Shown piece after piece: positions 53,522 to 61,001 of a stretch of DNA of 64,000 bases. Numbering within the stretch: position 1 is the first letter of the stretch; the number at the start of each line of letters is the position of its first letter. This DNA is from Pseudochelatococcus lubricantis (GTDB lineage: Bacteria > Pseudomonadota > Alphaproteobacteria > Rhizobiales > Beijerinckiaceae): NCBI RefSeq assembly GCF_011762225.1, contig NZ_JAASQI010000001.1, forward strand, positions 434,001-498,000, written 5' to 3'. A program made the position numbers and the translations under genes. A model generated the notes under the pieces. That model saw nothing but the letters and a program-made list of their open reading frames with translations, did no database searches and was not told the origin of the DNA.

Positions 53522-53812
53522 TCAGGGCAGCAACGGCCGCAGGTAACGGTCGATGAAGCTTTGCAGGAAGAACACGCCGAGCAGCAGAATCACCGGCGAG
53601 ATATCGATGCCGCCGAGATTGGGCAGCACGCTGCGGATGGGGCGCAGCAGCGGTTCTGTCAACTGGTAGAGGAAGTTCACCGCCGAATGGACGAAGCCGT
53701 TGCGGGTGTTCACGACGTCGAAGGCGATCAGCCAGCTCAGAATGGCGCTGGCGATAATGACGTATGTATAGAGGTTCAGCACGAGCTGAACGACGTCGAG
53801 CACCGATTGCAT
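53522..53812 (-). CDS. YggT-family membrane protein
   Basis: A 96-residue protein with two transmembrane helices (residues about 7-28 and 68-88). Between them lies the conserved NFLYQLTEPLLRPIRSVLPNLGGIDISPV segment (shown as the loop motif TEPLLRPIR ... DISP). YggT proteins are linked to osmotic stress and cell-division-associated functions in some bacteria; no role can be proved here. It is cotranscribed with the DUF167 gene. Confidence 0.93.
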   Translation of the reverse strand: MQSVLDVVQLVLNLYTYVIIASAILSWLIAFDVVNTRNGFVHSAVNFLYQLTEPLLRPIRSVLPNLGGIDISPVILLLGVFFLQSFIDRYLRPLLP

Positions 53813-54032
53813 GTCGTCTCCTGGGGCAGTCTTCCGGGGCAGGCTTCAAGGCCGCCGAAGCAAATGTCGCCACACCTTATAGCCTTCACTTCGGCCAAGA
53901 GCCAGATGTGTTCGGGCGCGGCGCACAACGGCGACCGGCGGCCGCGCGGCGATGCCTGTGCACAAATCGACCGATCCGGGCAAGGAACCGATTGACAGCG
54001 CGCCGGCCGGGACATACAAGGGCCAGCACCTT

Positions 54033-54108
54033 GGGGCTGTAGCTCAGTTGGGAGAGCGCTGCAATCGCACTGCAGAGGTCGTGAGTTCGAATCTCATCAG
54101 CTCCACCA
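54033..54108 (+). tRNA. tRNA-Ala (anticodon CGC)
   Basis: All four stems fold in 76 bases: acceptor GGGGCTG / CAGCTCC with one G-U pair, D-arm GCTC / GAGC, anticodon stem CTGCA / TGCAG, and T-arm GTGAG / CTCAT with TTCGAAT loop. The encoded CCA is at 54106-54108. The seven-base anticodon loop ATCGCAC gives anticodon CGC, reading GCG (Ala). Insertion-sequence debris begins within about 14 bases of its 3' end. Confidence 0.95.
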
Positions 54109-54121
54109 AGCACCCCGCTCT

Positions 54122-54421
54122 TGCTGGGTCTTCGATAGCCGGACCGAGCGCAACGGCAGAATCGAGTGCGAGCGGCGCGACTATCTATCATCCGCAAAGC
54201 TCGACGCCAAAATCTTCGCTGCTGCCGTCCGCGCCTACTGGGGAATCGAGAATCGCTCCCACCGCGTGCCCGATTTCGTATTCCACGACGATCTCGCACG
54301 CTTGCGAATCGTTTTTGGTCCAAAATACATGGTCGTCGTCAAACACCTGGCAATGAACCTCATCAGAGGTGCAAAAGACTTCCTTAGAGCGCGTTCCGAT
54401 GAGATGGAATCATCTGATTGA
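54122..54421 (+). pseudogene. C-terminal remnant of an ISAs1-family transposase
   Basis: One frame runs to a TGA at 54419-54421. It encodes WVFDSRTERNGRIECERRDY, then YLSSAKLDAKIFAAAVRAYW, GIENRSHRVPDFVFHDDLAR and KHLAMNLIRGAKDF. These match the end of ISAs1-family DDE transposases (consensus RYYISSL..., RxHWGIEN..LHW.LDV.F.ED, ALNLLR). The N-terminal two thirds are missing, so the element is dead. The start of similarity is only 14 bp past the tRNA-Ala 3' end. The last 37 bases of the frame are not transposase but belong to the dispersed repeat at 54385, so the repeat replaced the element's true end. Confidence 0.8.
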
Positions 54422-54450
54422 TCAGAATTCGCTCAAAATAAAGAATCTGA
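54385..54450 (-). repeat. Dispersed palindromic repeat, copy 2
   Basis: Read on the minus strand this is GATTCTTTATTTTGAGCGAA, then TTCTGATC, an inserted palindromic segment, and CGGAACGCGCTCTA. It parallels the end of the copy at 60920-61001 (GATTCTTTCATTGAGCGAAT, TCTGATCGGAAAGCGCTCTA). It is in opposite orientation, carries about 20 extra bases, and abuts the ISAs1 remnant. Confidence 0.75.
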
Positions 54451-54484
54451 AATCTGTCCTGTTTCAACGTAAACAGGACAGATT
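54451..54484. repeat. Perfect 14-bp inverted repeat
   Basis: AATCTGTCCTGTTT and its exact complement AAACAGGACAGATT flank the loop CAACGT. It directly follows the dispersed repeat copy. It may be an extension of that element, a terminator without a T run, or an insertion-sequence end. Confidence 0.8.
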
Positions 54485-54608
54485 CTAGGCTCAAGGTCAG
54501 GCGAGAATAGGCAAATCTCAACCTCGCCTATCTCCAAACCATCATCACCCAGACCAAAAATGAACCTGAAGCACTTCCCCCTGTGCCGGTCGCCGGTCGC
54601 CCAACCTC

Positions 54609-54743
54609 GTTCCCCGCGTCACGCCGGTGAAAAGTCCCGAGTTCGGACGGCATGTCCGAGGCGCTCGTGAAGACCTTCAAGCGCGACTAGCTGCACGTCA
54701 ATCATTTGCGGGATGCCCAAACGGTGCTACCGCAGGTAGCCGG
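54609..54743 (+). pseudogene. Remnant of an IS3-family transposase (orfB)
   Basis: Two frames together resemble the catalytic end of IS3-group integrase-type transposases. First VPRVTPVKSPEFG (54609-54647), then after a frame change GMSEALVKTFKRD, a TAG stop at 54688 and LHVNHLRDAQTVLPQVAG. The family consensus here is TPV.SPESNGM.EAF.KT.KRDYV. With a frameshift, an in-frame stop and no flanking transposase, it cannot be functional. It ends about 30 bp before the livF stop codon, at the edge of the catabolic block. Confidence 0.75.
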
Positions 54744-54775
54744 TAAGATATTGAATATAATATATTCTATATCTG

Positions 54776-55477
54776 CTACACACTGAGATAGCGCATGCGC
54801 GATTCTTCGTCTGACAGCAACCGCGGGGTGTCGCCTTCCCATACCACTTCGCCCTTCTCGACGATGTAGTGGCGATCCGCGAAGCCCGCGAGGCTCTCCA
54901 CTTCCTTGTCGACCAGAATGAGCGTGAGCCCGGTCTTCTTCAACTCGTGCAGCCGCGCCCAGATCTCGTCGCGAACGATCGGGGCGAGCCCTTCCATGGC
55001 CTCGTCCAGGACGAGCAACTGCGGATTGGTCATCAGCGCACGGCCGATCGCCAGCATCTGCTGCTCGCCACCCGAGAGCTGGTTGCCGCCATTGTGGAGG
55101 CGCTCGCCCAGGCGCGGGAAAAAGTCGATGACGCGGTTGAGCGTCCACGGCTCCCTTACCTTCCGATGATTGGCTGCCGCCATGAGCAGGTTCTCCCGGA
55201 CCGTGAGGTTCGGGAAGATGCGCCGCCCTTCCGGTACGATGCCGACACCGAGACGGGCGATGCGGTGCGGCGGCAGGCCGGAGACGACCTCGCCGTTCAG
55301 CCTGACGGTTCCTGCTTTCAGCTTCAGCAGGCCCATGACGGAACTGATGGTCGTCGTCTTGCCCATGCCGTTGCGGCCCATCAGGGTCACGACCTCGCCG
55401 GGGTTGACGTGAAAGCTCATTCCGAAAAGAACCTGACTGCTTCCGTAGGAGGCCTCCACATTCTCGACTTCCAGCAT
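54776..55477 (-). CDS. livF: Branched-chain-type ABC transporter ATPase (LivF-like)
   Basis: A 233-residue cytoplasmic ATPase of a Liv-type importer. It has MGRNGMGKTTTISSVMGL (Walker A), the family segment GIVPEGRRIFPNLTVRENL, LSGGEQQMLAIGRAL (signature), LLVLDEAMEGLAP (Walker B) and LVDKEVE where His is usual in the switch (EHxxE type). The ATG at 55477 has AGGAG 8 bp upstream. It is last in the transporter gene set. Given the neighbours, the imported substrate is probably an aromatic acid such as 3-hydroxybenzoate rather than an amino acid. Confidence 0.93.
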   Translation of the reverse strand: MLEVENVEASYGSSQVLFGMSFHVNPGEVVTLMGRNGMGKTTTISSVMGLLKLKAGTVRLNGEVVSGLPPHRIARLGVGIVPEGRRIFPNLTVRENLLMAAANHRKVREPWTLNRVIDFFPRLGERLHNGGNQLSGGEQQMLAIGRALMTNPQLLVLDEAMEGLAPIVRDEIWARLHELKKTGLTLILVDKEVESLAGFADRHYIVEKGEVVWEGDTPRLLSDEESRMRYLSV

Positions 55478-55497
55478 GATGGCCGCTCCTCTCAGCT

Positions 55498-56250
55498 TTA
55501 GTGTTGTCTGTGGCCCAGATACGCGGCCTTGACGTCGTCGTTGGCGCGGATGTCCGCCGGCGAGCCGGTGGCGATGGTGCGCCCGGCCACGAGGACGCTG
55601 ACCCGGTCGGCAAGCGCGAAGACGGCGTTCATGTCGTGCTCGACAAGCAGGATGGTGTAGTTCTTCTTCAGATCGGCGAGCAGCCGGGTCATGCGCGCCG
55701 AATCCTGCTTGCCCATTCCCGCCATCGGCTCGTCGAGGAGCAGCAGCGACGGGCGCATGGCGAGCACCATCGCCAGTTCGAGCTGGCGCCGTTCGCCGTG
55801 GGACAGATCCTGCGCGAGCACCTCGGCGCGATCGCCCAGGCCGACGAGTTCGATAGCCTCCCGCGCCTCGTCCATCATCGCCCGGTCGAGCCACGCAGCC
55901 CCCAGGAAGCGAAAGGAATCCCCCTTGCGCGCCTGCACGGCCAGCGCCGCATTGGCGATGGCCGTGAACTTCGGGAACACCGACGAGATCTGGAACGAGC
56001 GCGCCATTCCGGAGAGCGCGCGACGCTCCATGGAGGTCTCGGTGATGTCCTGTCCATCAAGAAAGATGTGGCCTTCGTCGGGCCTGATCTGTCCCTGAAG
56101 CTGCGAGATCAACGTAGTCTTGCCGGCGCCGTTGGGGCCGATCAGGGCATGCGTCTCGCCGCGCATGACCTCCAGGCTGCAGTTGTTGGTGGCCGCCAGG
56201 CCGCCGAAGCGCTTGACGAGGTTGCGCACCTCGAGGAACGGCTTGCTCAA
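55498..56250 (-). CDS. livG: Branched-chain-type ABC transporter ATPase (LivG-like)
   Basis: A 250-residue ATPase partner of the LivF-like protein. Motifs are ALIGPNGAGKTTLISQLQGQ (Walker A), ARSFQISSVFPKFT (Q-loop), LSHGERRQLELAMVLAM (signature) and LLLDEPMAGMG (Walker B) with EHDM switch. It appears to start at TTG (56250), whose last bases form the TGA stop of livM (TTGA overlap), with GGGAGG just upstream. The longer in-frame extension overlaps livM and is not family-like. The gap to livF is 20 bp. Confidence 0.92.
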   Translation of the reverse strand: MSKPFLEVRNLVKRFGGLAATNNCSLEVMRGETHALIGPNGAGKTTLISQLQGQIRPDEGHIFLDGQDITETSMERRALSGMARSFQISSVFPKFTAIANAALAVQARKGDSFRFLGAAWLDRAMMDEAREAIELVGLGDRAEVLAQDLSHGERRQLELAMVLAMRPSLLLLDEPMAGMGKQDSARMTRLLADLKKNYTILLVEHDMNAVFALADRVSVLVAGRTIATGSPADIRANDDVKAAYLGHRQH

Positions 56251-57302
56251 TTCTTCCCTCCCGACACGTTGCGGCCAAGCCAGGGAACCAGCGTCCCGAG
56301 ATCGGCGATACCGCCACGCAGAAGCGTCACCATGGCTACGATCAGCAATCCGAAGGCGAGGTGCCAGTATTCCGTCCACGATTCGAGAATGAGTTCGAGG
56401 CCGAGATAGACGGCGGCGCCGACAAGGGGACCGCTGACGCTGCCAAGTCCGCCCATCACCACCATCACCACCAGTTCGCCGGAGCGCGACCAGGACATGT
56501 CGGCCGGGCTGATGAACTGCTGGCCGGTCGCCAGCAGCGCGCCGGCCATGCCTGTCAGCGTGCCCGAGATGACGAAGGCGAGAAGCTTGTAGCGAAGCGG
56601 CGCTATGCCGATCGCCGAAAGTCGCCGCTCGTTCTGCGCGGCCGCCCGCAGCACGATGCCGAACTTGCTGTCGACGAGCAGCGTTACGAGCACGAGCGTC
56701 AGCGCAAGGACGGAGAGGGTGAAGAGGTAGAAGGTCGAGCGCTGCGACAGATCCAGTCCGCCGAAGGTGATCGGATTGATGATCTGGAGGCCGTCCTCGC
56801 CCCCGTAGGCCTGAAGGGCGACGAAGAAGTAATAGGCCATCTGGTTGAAGGCCAGGGTGATCATGATGAAGTAGGTACCGCTGGTGCGAAGCGAGATGAG
56901 GCCGGTCAGCGCCGCGAACGGTACGGTCACAACGATGGCCAGCGGCAGCAGGATCGCGAGATCCGACGTGCCCGTGAAGGCGAACGGGCCTATCATCAGC
57001 GGTTCGAGATTGGCGTCGTGATAGGCGAGGATTGCGACGACATAGCCGCCCACGCCGATGAACGAGGCATGCATCAGGCTGACCATGCCGCCGAAACCAA
57101 GCACGAAATTCAGCGCCACCGCGACGATGCCGAAGATCATGATGCGTGTGAAGACGCGGATCAGAAAGGTGTCGCCGGCGCTTTGGGCATAGGCGAGGAT
57201 CCCCACGAGCGCCACGACCAGGACGAGGGCGGGCACGAACCGCTGCGCGGAGGCAAGCAGCCGCGACTGCCGATCCGGATTGATGAGCGAGAGGTCAGCC
57301 AT
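56247..57302 (-). CDS. livM: Branched-chain-type ABC transporter permease (LivM-like)
   Basis: A 351-residue inner-membrane permease with about nine to ten hydrophobic helices. Family signatures are ALNFVLGFGGMVSLMHASFIGVGGYVVAIL, the LTGLISLRTSGTYFIMITLAFNQMAYY region and NERRLSAIGIAPLRYKLLAFVISGTLTGMAGAL, the coupling loop. GGLGSVSGPLVGAAVYLGLE follows near the C-terminus. Its start overlaps the livH end by 8 bp and its stop overlaps the livG start, so the genes are translationally coupled. Confidence 0.93.
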   Translation of the reverse strand: MADLSLINPDRQSRLLASAQRFVPALVLVVALVGILAYAQSAGDTFLIRVFTRIMIFGIVAVALNFVLGFGGMVSLMHASFIGVGGYVVAILAYHDANLEPLMIGPFAFTGTSDLAILLPLAIVVTVPFAALTGLISLRTSGTYFIMITLAFNQMAYYFFVALQAYGGEDGLQIINPITFGGLDLSQRSTFYLFTLSVLALTLVLVTLLVDSKFGIVLRAAAQNERRLSAIGIAPLRYKLLAFVISGTLTGMAGALLATGQQFISPADMSWSRSGELVVMVVMGGLGSVSGPLVGAAVYLGLELILESWTEYWHLAFGLLIVAMVTLLRGGIADLGTLVPWLGRNVSGGKN

Positions 57303-58167
57303 GGACGGAAAACAATCCTTTGGGGCGCCACGCCAGGATGGTCGCCATGAGAATGAAGATGACCATGCTGCCCAGCGCCGGCGGGAGCAGGATGCGGCCG
57401 AGCGTGTCGACGACGCCGATCAGCAGCGCCGCCACGAAGGCGCCGCGCACCGAGCCGATGCCGCCGATCACCGTGACGACCAGGGCAAGGATGAGCACCG
57501 GCTCGCCCATGCCGATCTGCACGGCGGTGATCGGCCCGGCCATCATGCCGGCGAGGCCCGCGAGTGCCGCCCCCAGCGCGAACACCAGGACGAAGATCGT
57601 CTCGACATTCACGCCCATGGCGGACGCCATCGGCCTGTCGCTCGCGCCCGCCCGCACCCACATGCCGACCCGGGTATGGGAGATCAGCACGTAGAGCCCG
57701 CCGGCGACGAGAACGCCGACCGCCAGGATCGCCAGGCGGAACGTGGGATACTGCAGGCCGGGCATCAGCTGGACGGAGCCCGCGAGCAGGGACGGCAGCG
57801 GCAGCGGCACCGAGACGGGCCCCCACAGCATGCGCACGAGGTCGTTGAAGACGAGGATGAGGCCGAAGGTCACGAGCACCTGGTCGAGATGCGACCGGTC
57901 GTAGAAGCGCCGCAACAGGAGCCGCTCCAGCACCGCGCCGACGAGCGCCGTCAGCAGCATCGCGGCAAGAAACGACAGCACGAACTGCCCCGTCATCTGG
58001 TAAAGGGTCGCCGCCAGATAGGCCCCGATCATGTAGAGCGAGCCATGAGCGAGGTTGATCAGGTTCATGATACCGAAGACAAGCGTCAGTCCCGCGGACA
58101 TGAGGAACAGCATCACGCCGAACTGTACACCGTTGATCGCTTGTTCGAGCAGAAGAGGAAGGCCCAT
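57295..58167 (-). CDS. livH: Branched-chain-type ABC transporter permease (LivH-like)
   Basis: A 290-residue permease with about eight helices. Signatures are GVQFGVMLFLMSAGLTLVFGIMNLINLAHGSLYMIGAY at the start, FYDRSHLDQVLVTFGLILVF, GASDRPMASAMGVNVETIF and GGIGSVRGAFVAALLIGVVD. The ATG at 58167 gives the family start MGLPLLLEQAINGVQFG; the frame is open a further 20 codons without support. It lies about 120 bp downstream of the binding-protein gene. Confidence 0.93.
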   Translation of the reverse strand: MGLPLLLEQAINGVQFGVMLFLMSAGLTLVFGIMNLINLAHGSLYMIGAYLAATLYQMTGQFVLSFLAAMLLTALVGAVLERLLLRRFYDRSHLDQVLVTFGLILVFNDLVRMLWGPVSVPLPLPSLLAGSVQLMPGLQYPTFRLAILAVGVLVAGGLYVLISHTRVGMWVRAGASDRPMASAMGVNVETIFVLVFALGAALAGLAGMMAGPITAVQIGMGEPVLILALVVTVIGGIGSVRGAFVAALLIGVVDTLGRILLPPALGSMVIFILMATILAWRPKGLFSVHG

Positions 58168-58288
58168 CGTCGCCTCGCATCCTGAAAGCGGCCGATGCGG
58201 ACCGGGATGAGGGCCCGCCGTCGGCATGTCCTATATTGATAGACGATGAAAGGCGGCGGCACGGGTCGCGCGGCCGCCCCCATGCCCG

Positions 58289-59455
58289 TCAGAGGGGCAG
58301 CTTGCACTTCTCGACGAAGGAGTCGGGATGCTGCTTCACGATTACCTCGCGCAGCGCCATGATCGGGCGGCCCCTGTCGTCGTTCTCGATCTGCGTCAGG
58401 TAGAAGTCCTGGATCGGATGGTGGTTGGTGTTGAGCCGGAAACCGGGGCGCACAGAATCGAAGCTGACGGTCTGCAGGGCCTTGCGGAAGGCATCCTTGT
58501 CCTCGATCTTGCCGCCGATGCTGGTCAGTGCCGCATCGAGCAGCCGGGCGCCATCATAAGCCTGCGCGGCGGAAGGCGACGGGATGCGGTTATACGCCGC
58601 CTCGAAGTCGGTCACGAACTTCTTGCTCGCCGGATTGTCGAAGCTCTCGCTCCAGAACGTGGAGGCGAAGGCACCAACGGCTGCGTCGCCCATGGCCGGC
58701 AGAACTGTCTGGTCGAGCGAGAAGGGCGGCCCGTAGAGCGGGATTTCCGCCTTGAGGCCGGCCTGGGAATACTGCTTGACGAAGTTGATGCCCATGCCGC
58801 CCGGATAGAAGAAGAACACCGCATCGGGTTTGGCCGCGCGCAGCTGGGCGATTTCGGCGGCATAGTCGAGCTGACCGAACGCCGTGTAGACCTCGCCGAT
58901 GACGTCGCCCTTGAACGTGCGCTTGAAGCCCGCCAGGAAGTCCTTGCCCGCCGGATAGTTCGGCGCCATCAGATAAACACGCTTCACGCCTTTCTGGGTC
59001 AGGTAGATGCCCATCGCCTCGGACGGCGTGTCGTTCTGGAACGAGACGTTGAAGTAGTTCGGATTGCACAACTGCCCGGCATACTGCGACGGCCCGGCAT
59101 TGATGCTGTAGACGAAGACGCCGGCATCGAGCACGGGTTTCGCGACAGCCAGCATGACGTTGGAAAAGTTGATGCCGGTGACGATCTGGACGCCGTCGCG
59201 CTCGACCAGCTTGTCGGCGGCCTGGCGCCCGGCATCCGGCTTGCCCTGATCATCCGCCTGGATCAGTTCAACCGCTCGCCCGCCCAGCTTGCCGCCGGAA
59301 CTCTCTAGGCCGAGCTTGAAACCTTCTAGCAACTCCCTGCCCAGCACGCCCTGCGGACCGGAGAAGGTGGAGATGAAGCCGATCTTGATCGGCTCCTCGG
59401 CATGCGCGCTTGCGGCCAGCAGGCTCGCGGCGAACATCAATGCGACTTTCTTCAT
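58289..59455 (-). CDS. Periplasmic binding protein of the Liv-type importer
   Basis: A 388-residue type I periplasmic binding protein with a signal peptide (MKKVALMFAASLLAASAHA). The domain begins PIKIGFISTFSGPQGVLGRELLEGFKLGLE, and continues LIQADDQGKPDAGRQAADKLVERDGVQIVTG. Later PSAAQAYDGARLLDAAL and LNTNHHPIQDFYLTQIE are typical of binding proteins serving aromatic or branched substrates. The ATG at 59455 has GGGAGGAA upstream. The gene is 82 bp after the 3-hydroxybenzoate hydroxylase gene, which supports an aromatic-acid ligand. Confidence 0.92.
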   Translation of the reverse strand: MKKVALMFAASLLAASAHAEEPIKIGFISTFSGPQGVLGRELLEGFKLGLESSGGKLGGRAVELIQADDQGKPDAGRQAADKLVERDGVQIVTGINFSNVMLAVAKPVLDAGVFVYSINAGPSQYAGQLCNPNYFNVSFQNDTPSEAMGIYLTQKGVKRVYLMAPNYPAGKDFLAGFKRTFKGDVIGEVYTAFGQLDYAAEIAQLRAAKPDAVFFFYPGGMGINFVKQYSQAGLKAEIPLYGPPFSLDQTVLPAMGDAAVGAFASTFWSESFDNPASKKFVTDFEAAYNRIPSPSAAQAYDGARLLDAALTSIGGKIEDKDAFRKALQTVSFDSVRPGFRLNTNHHPIQDFYLTQIENDDRGRPIMALREVIVKQHPDSFVEKCKLPL

Positions 59456-59537
59456 CACTATTCCTCCCATCATTGCGCTGCTACCTGCGCTTTCTCATTG
59501 TTCACTGATCCCGACCGGCATCGCGGCCCCGGTGGCC

Positions 59538-60764
59538 TCACGATGCAACGCCGGGAACGACAGCGTCCTCGGCCAGACAGTTGCCGACGTTCCAGCCGTA
59601 GAGCCACTCGATCGCATCGTAGAAGCGCTGCTGGCTCTGCCCCTTCCAGAGCGAGTTGCGCACCAGGCGCTCCACGTCCTTGGCGTGGTAGATGCGCCCC
59701 ATCTCGCGGGCCGACAGCACGATGCGTGCCGTGCGCGTCACGCGCGAGCGCTGATAGAGATCGAAGGCGCGCGGAATGTCGTTGTCGCAGACACGCAGCG
59801 ACTGGCCGAGCGTGACCGCATCCTCCATCGCCATGCAGGCGCCCTGCGCCATGTATTGCGTGGTCGGATGCGCGGCGTCGCCCAGCAGCGTCACACGGCC
59901 GAACGTCCATTGGCCGATGGGCTCTCGATCGGCGGTTGCCCAGCGCTTCCAGCTCTTGGGCAGCTCGATGAGGCGCCGCGCCTTGTGGCAGACCTCCGTG
60001 AAATAGCTTTCCACTTCCTCTTTCGAGCCGTCCCGCACGCTCCACTCCTCCTTGTCGCGGCTGTGGAAGGTGACGACGACGTTGTATTGCTCGCCTCCGC
60101 GCAGCGGATAGTGGACGAGGTGACAATGGGGGCCGACCCAGATAGAGGCGGCGTTCCATTGCAGGTCGACGGGAAAGTCCTGCTTGTCGACGACTGCCCG
60201 ATAGACGACGTGCCCGGTCACCATCGGCGGATCGCCGACATACTGCTCCCGCACCACGGACTTGCCGCCATCCGCGGCGATCAGGCCGATGCCGCGATGC
60301 GCCTCGCCGTGCTGATCGTAGACGGTGACGCCGGTCTCGTCCTGCTCCACGCGCACGATCCGCGTTGCGGTGACGAAACGGGCATTGCCGCTATCGCGTA
60401 CGCCCTCCAGCAGCGACAAGTGCAGATCGACGCGATGAATGACCGCATAAGGATTGCCGAAGCGCTGGCGGAAGGCTTCGCCCGTCTCGATGCGGCCGAC
60501 GAGCGCGGCGTCGATGGCGTCGTGCATCACCAGTGCTTCGGTGTAGACCGCGCGCCGGCGCATCTTCTCACCAACGCCCAGCGCATCGCACGCATTGAAG
60601 GCGTTGGGGCCGAGCTGAATGCCCGCGCCGATCTCGCCGATCTGCGGGGCCTGCTCGAAGATCGTGACGCGAAAGCCGCGCTGCACCAGCGCCAGCGCCG
60701 CCGCCAGCCCCCCGATGCCGCCGCCCACGATCAAAAACGGAGCGGATAAACTGTCCTGAGCCAT
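59538..60764 (-). CDS. 3-Hydroxybenzoate 6-hydroxylase (FAD monooxygenase)
   Basis: A 408-residue flavoprotein of the salicylate/3-hydroxybenzoate hydroxylase class. It would convert 3-hydroxybenzoate to gentisate using NAD(P)H and oxygen. Motifs are FLIVGGGIGGLAAALALVQRG (FAD fold), IGLIAADGGKSVVREQ (the DG region) and VTLLGDAAHPTTQYMAQGACMAMEDAVTLG (GD motif). The C-terminus RFYDAIEWLYGWNVGNCLAED is characteristic of 3-hydroxybenzoate 6-monooxygenases. The ATG at 60764 has GAGGAGGAAAC upstream. Salicylate 5- or other hydroxylase activity is an alternative, but gentisate-pathway neighbours fit the 6-hydroxylase. Confidence 0.87.
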   Translation of the reverse strand: MAQDSLSAPFLIVGGGIGGLAAALALVQRGFRVTIFEQAPQIGEIGAGIQLGPNAFNACDALGVGEKMRRRAVYTEALVMHDAIDAALVGRIETGEAFRQRFGNPYAVIHRVDLHLSLLEGVRDSGNARFVTATRIVRVEQDETGVTVYDQHGEAHRGIGLIAADGGKSVVREQYVGDPPMVTGHVVYRAVVDKQDFPVDLQWNAASIWVGPHCHLVHYPLRGGEQYNVVVTFHSRDKEEWSVRDGSKEEVESYFTEVCHKARRLIELPKSWKRWATADREPIGQWTFGRVTLLGDAAHPTTQYMAQGACMAMEDAVTLGQSLRVCDNDIPRAFDLYQRSRVTRTARIVLSAREMGRIYHAKDVERLVRNSLWKGQSQQRFYDAIEWLYGWNVGNCLAEDAVVPGVAS

Positions 60765-60799
60765 TATGTTTCCTCCTCGCGGTCTTCTGCGCGGAAGCG

Positions 60800-60828
60800 T
60801 TGTCCCTGAAGCACTTGTCAGGGAACAA
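60800..60828 (-). promoter_or_regulatory. Palindrome upstream of the hydroxylase-transporter genes
   Basis: TTGTCCCTGA and TCAGGGAACAA form an inverted repeat with one unpaired base, separated by 8 bases. It lies 36-65 bp upstream of the hydroxylase ATG, a usual place for an operator. No T run follows on either strand, so a terminator is less likely. No regulator gene is visible in the window. Confidence 0.4.
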
Positions 60829-60919
60829 GGAACCGCGTGTCTGAAGCGCGTCCCTGCTCCTATGCGTTCTTTGCCGCGCGTGCCCGATCCAGGACGTCCG
60901 TCATCCCGGAGCGTCGCGC

Positions 60920-61001
60920 TGGAGCATTTTTCGATCACTCATGATCGCCAAATGCTCTGCGATTCTTTCATTGAGCGAATTCTGATCGGAAAGCGCTCTA
61001 G
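60920..61001 (+). repeat. Dispersed palindromic repeat, copy 3
   Basis: A stem pairs GAGCATTT (60922-60929) with AAATGCTC (60950-60957). After it comes GCGATTCTTTCATTGAGCG, then AATTCTGATCGGAAAGCGCTCTA. It is the most complete of three related copies. Its right edge supplies the TAG stop codon of the adjoining FAH gene at 60998-61000. Confidence 0.75.

Noticed and set aside
54033-54745. An intact integrative element at tRNA-Ala
   Set aside because: No integrase gene and no visible direct repeat of the tRNA end within the window; only transposase fragments remain.
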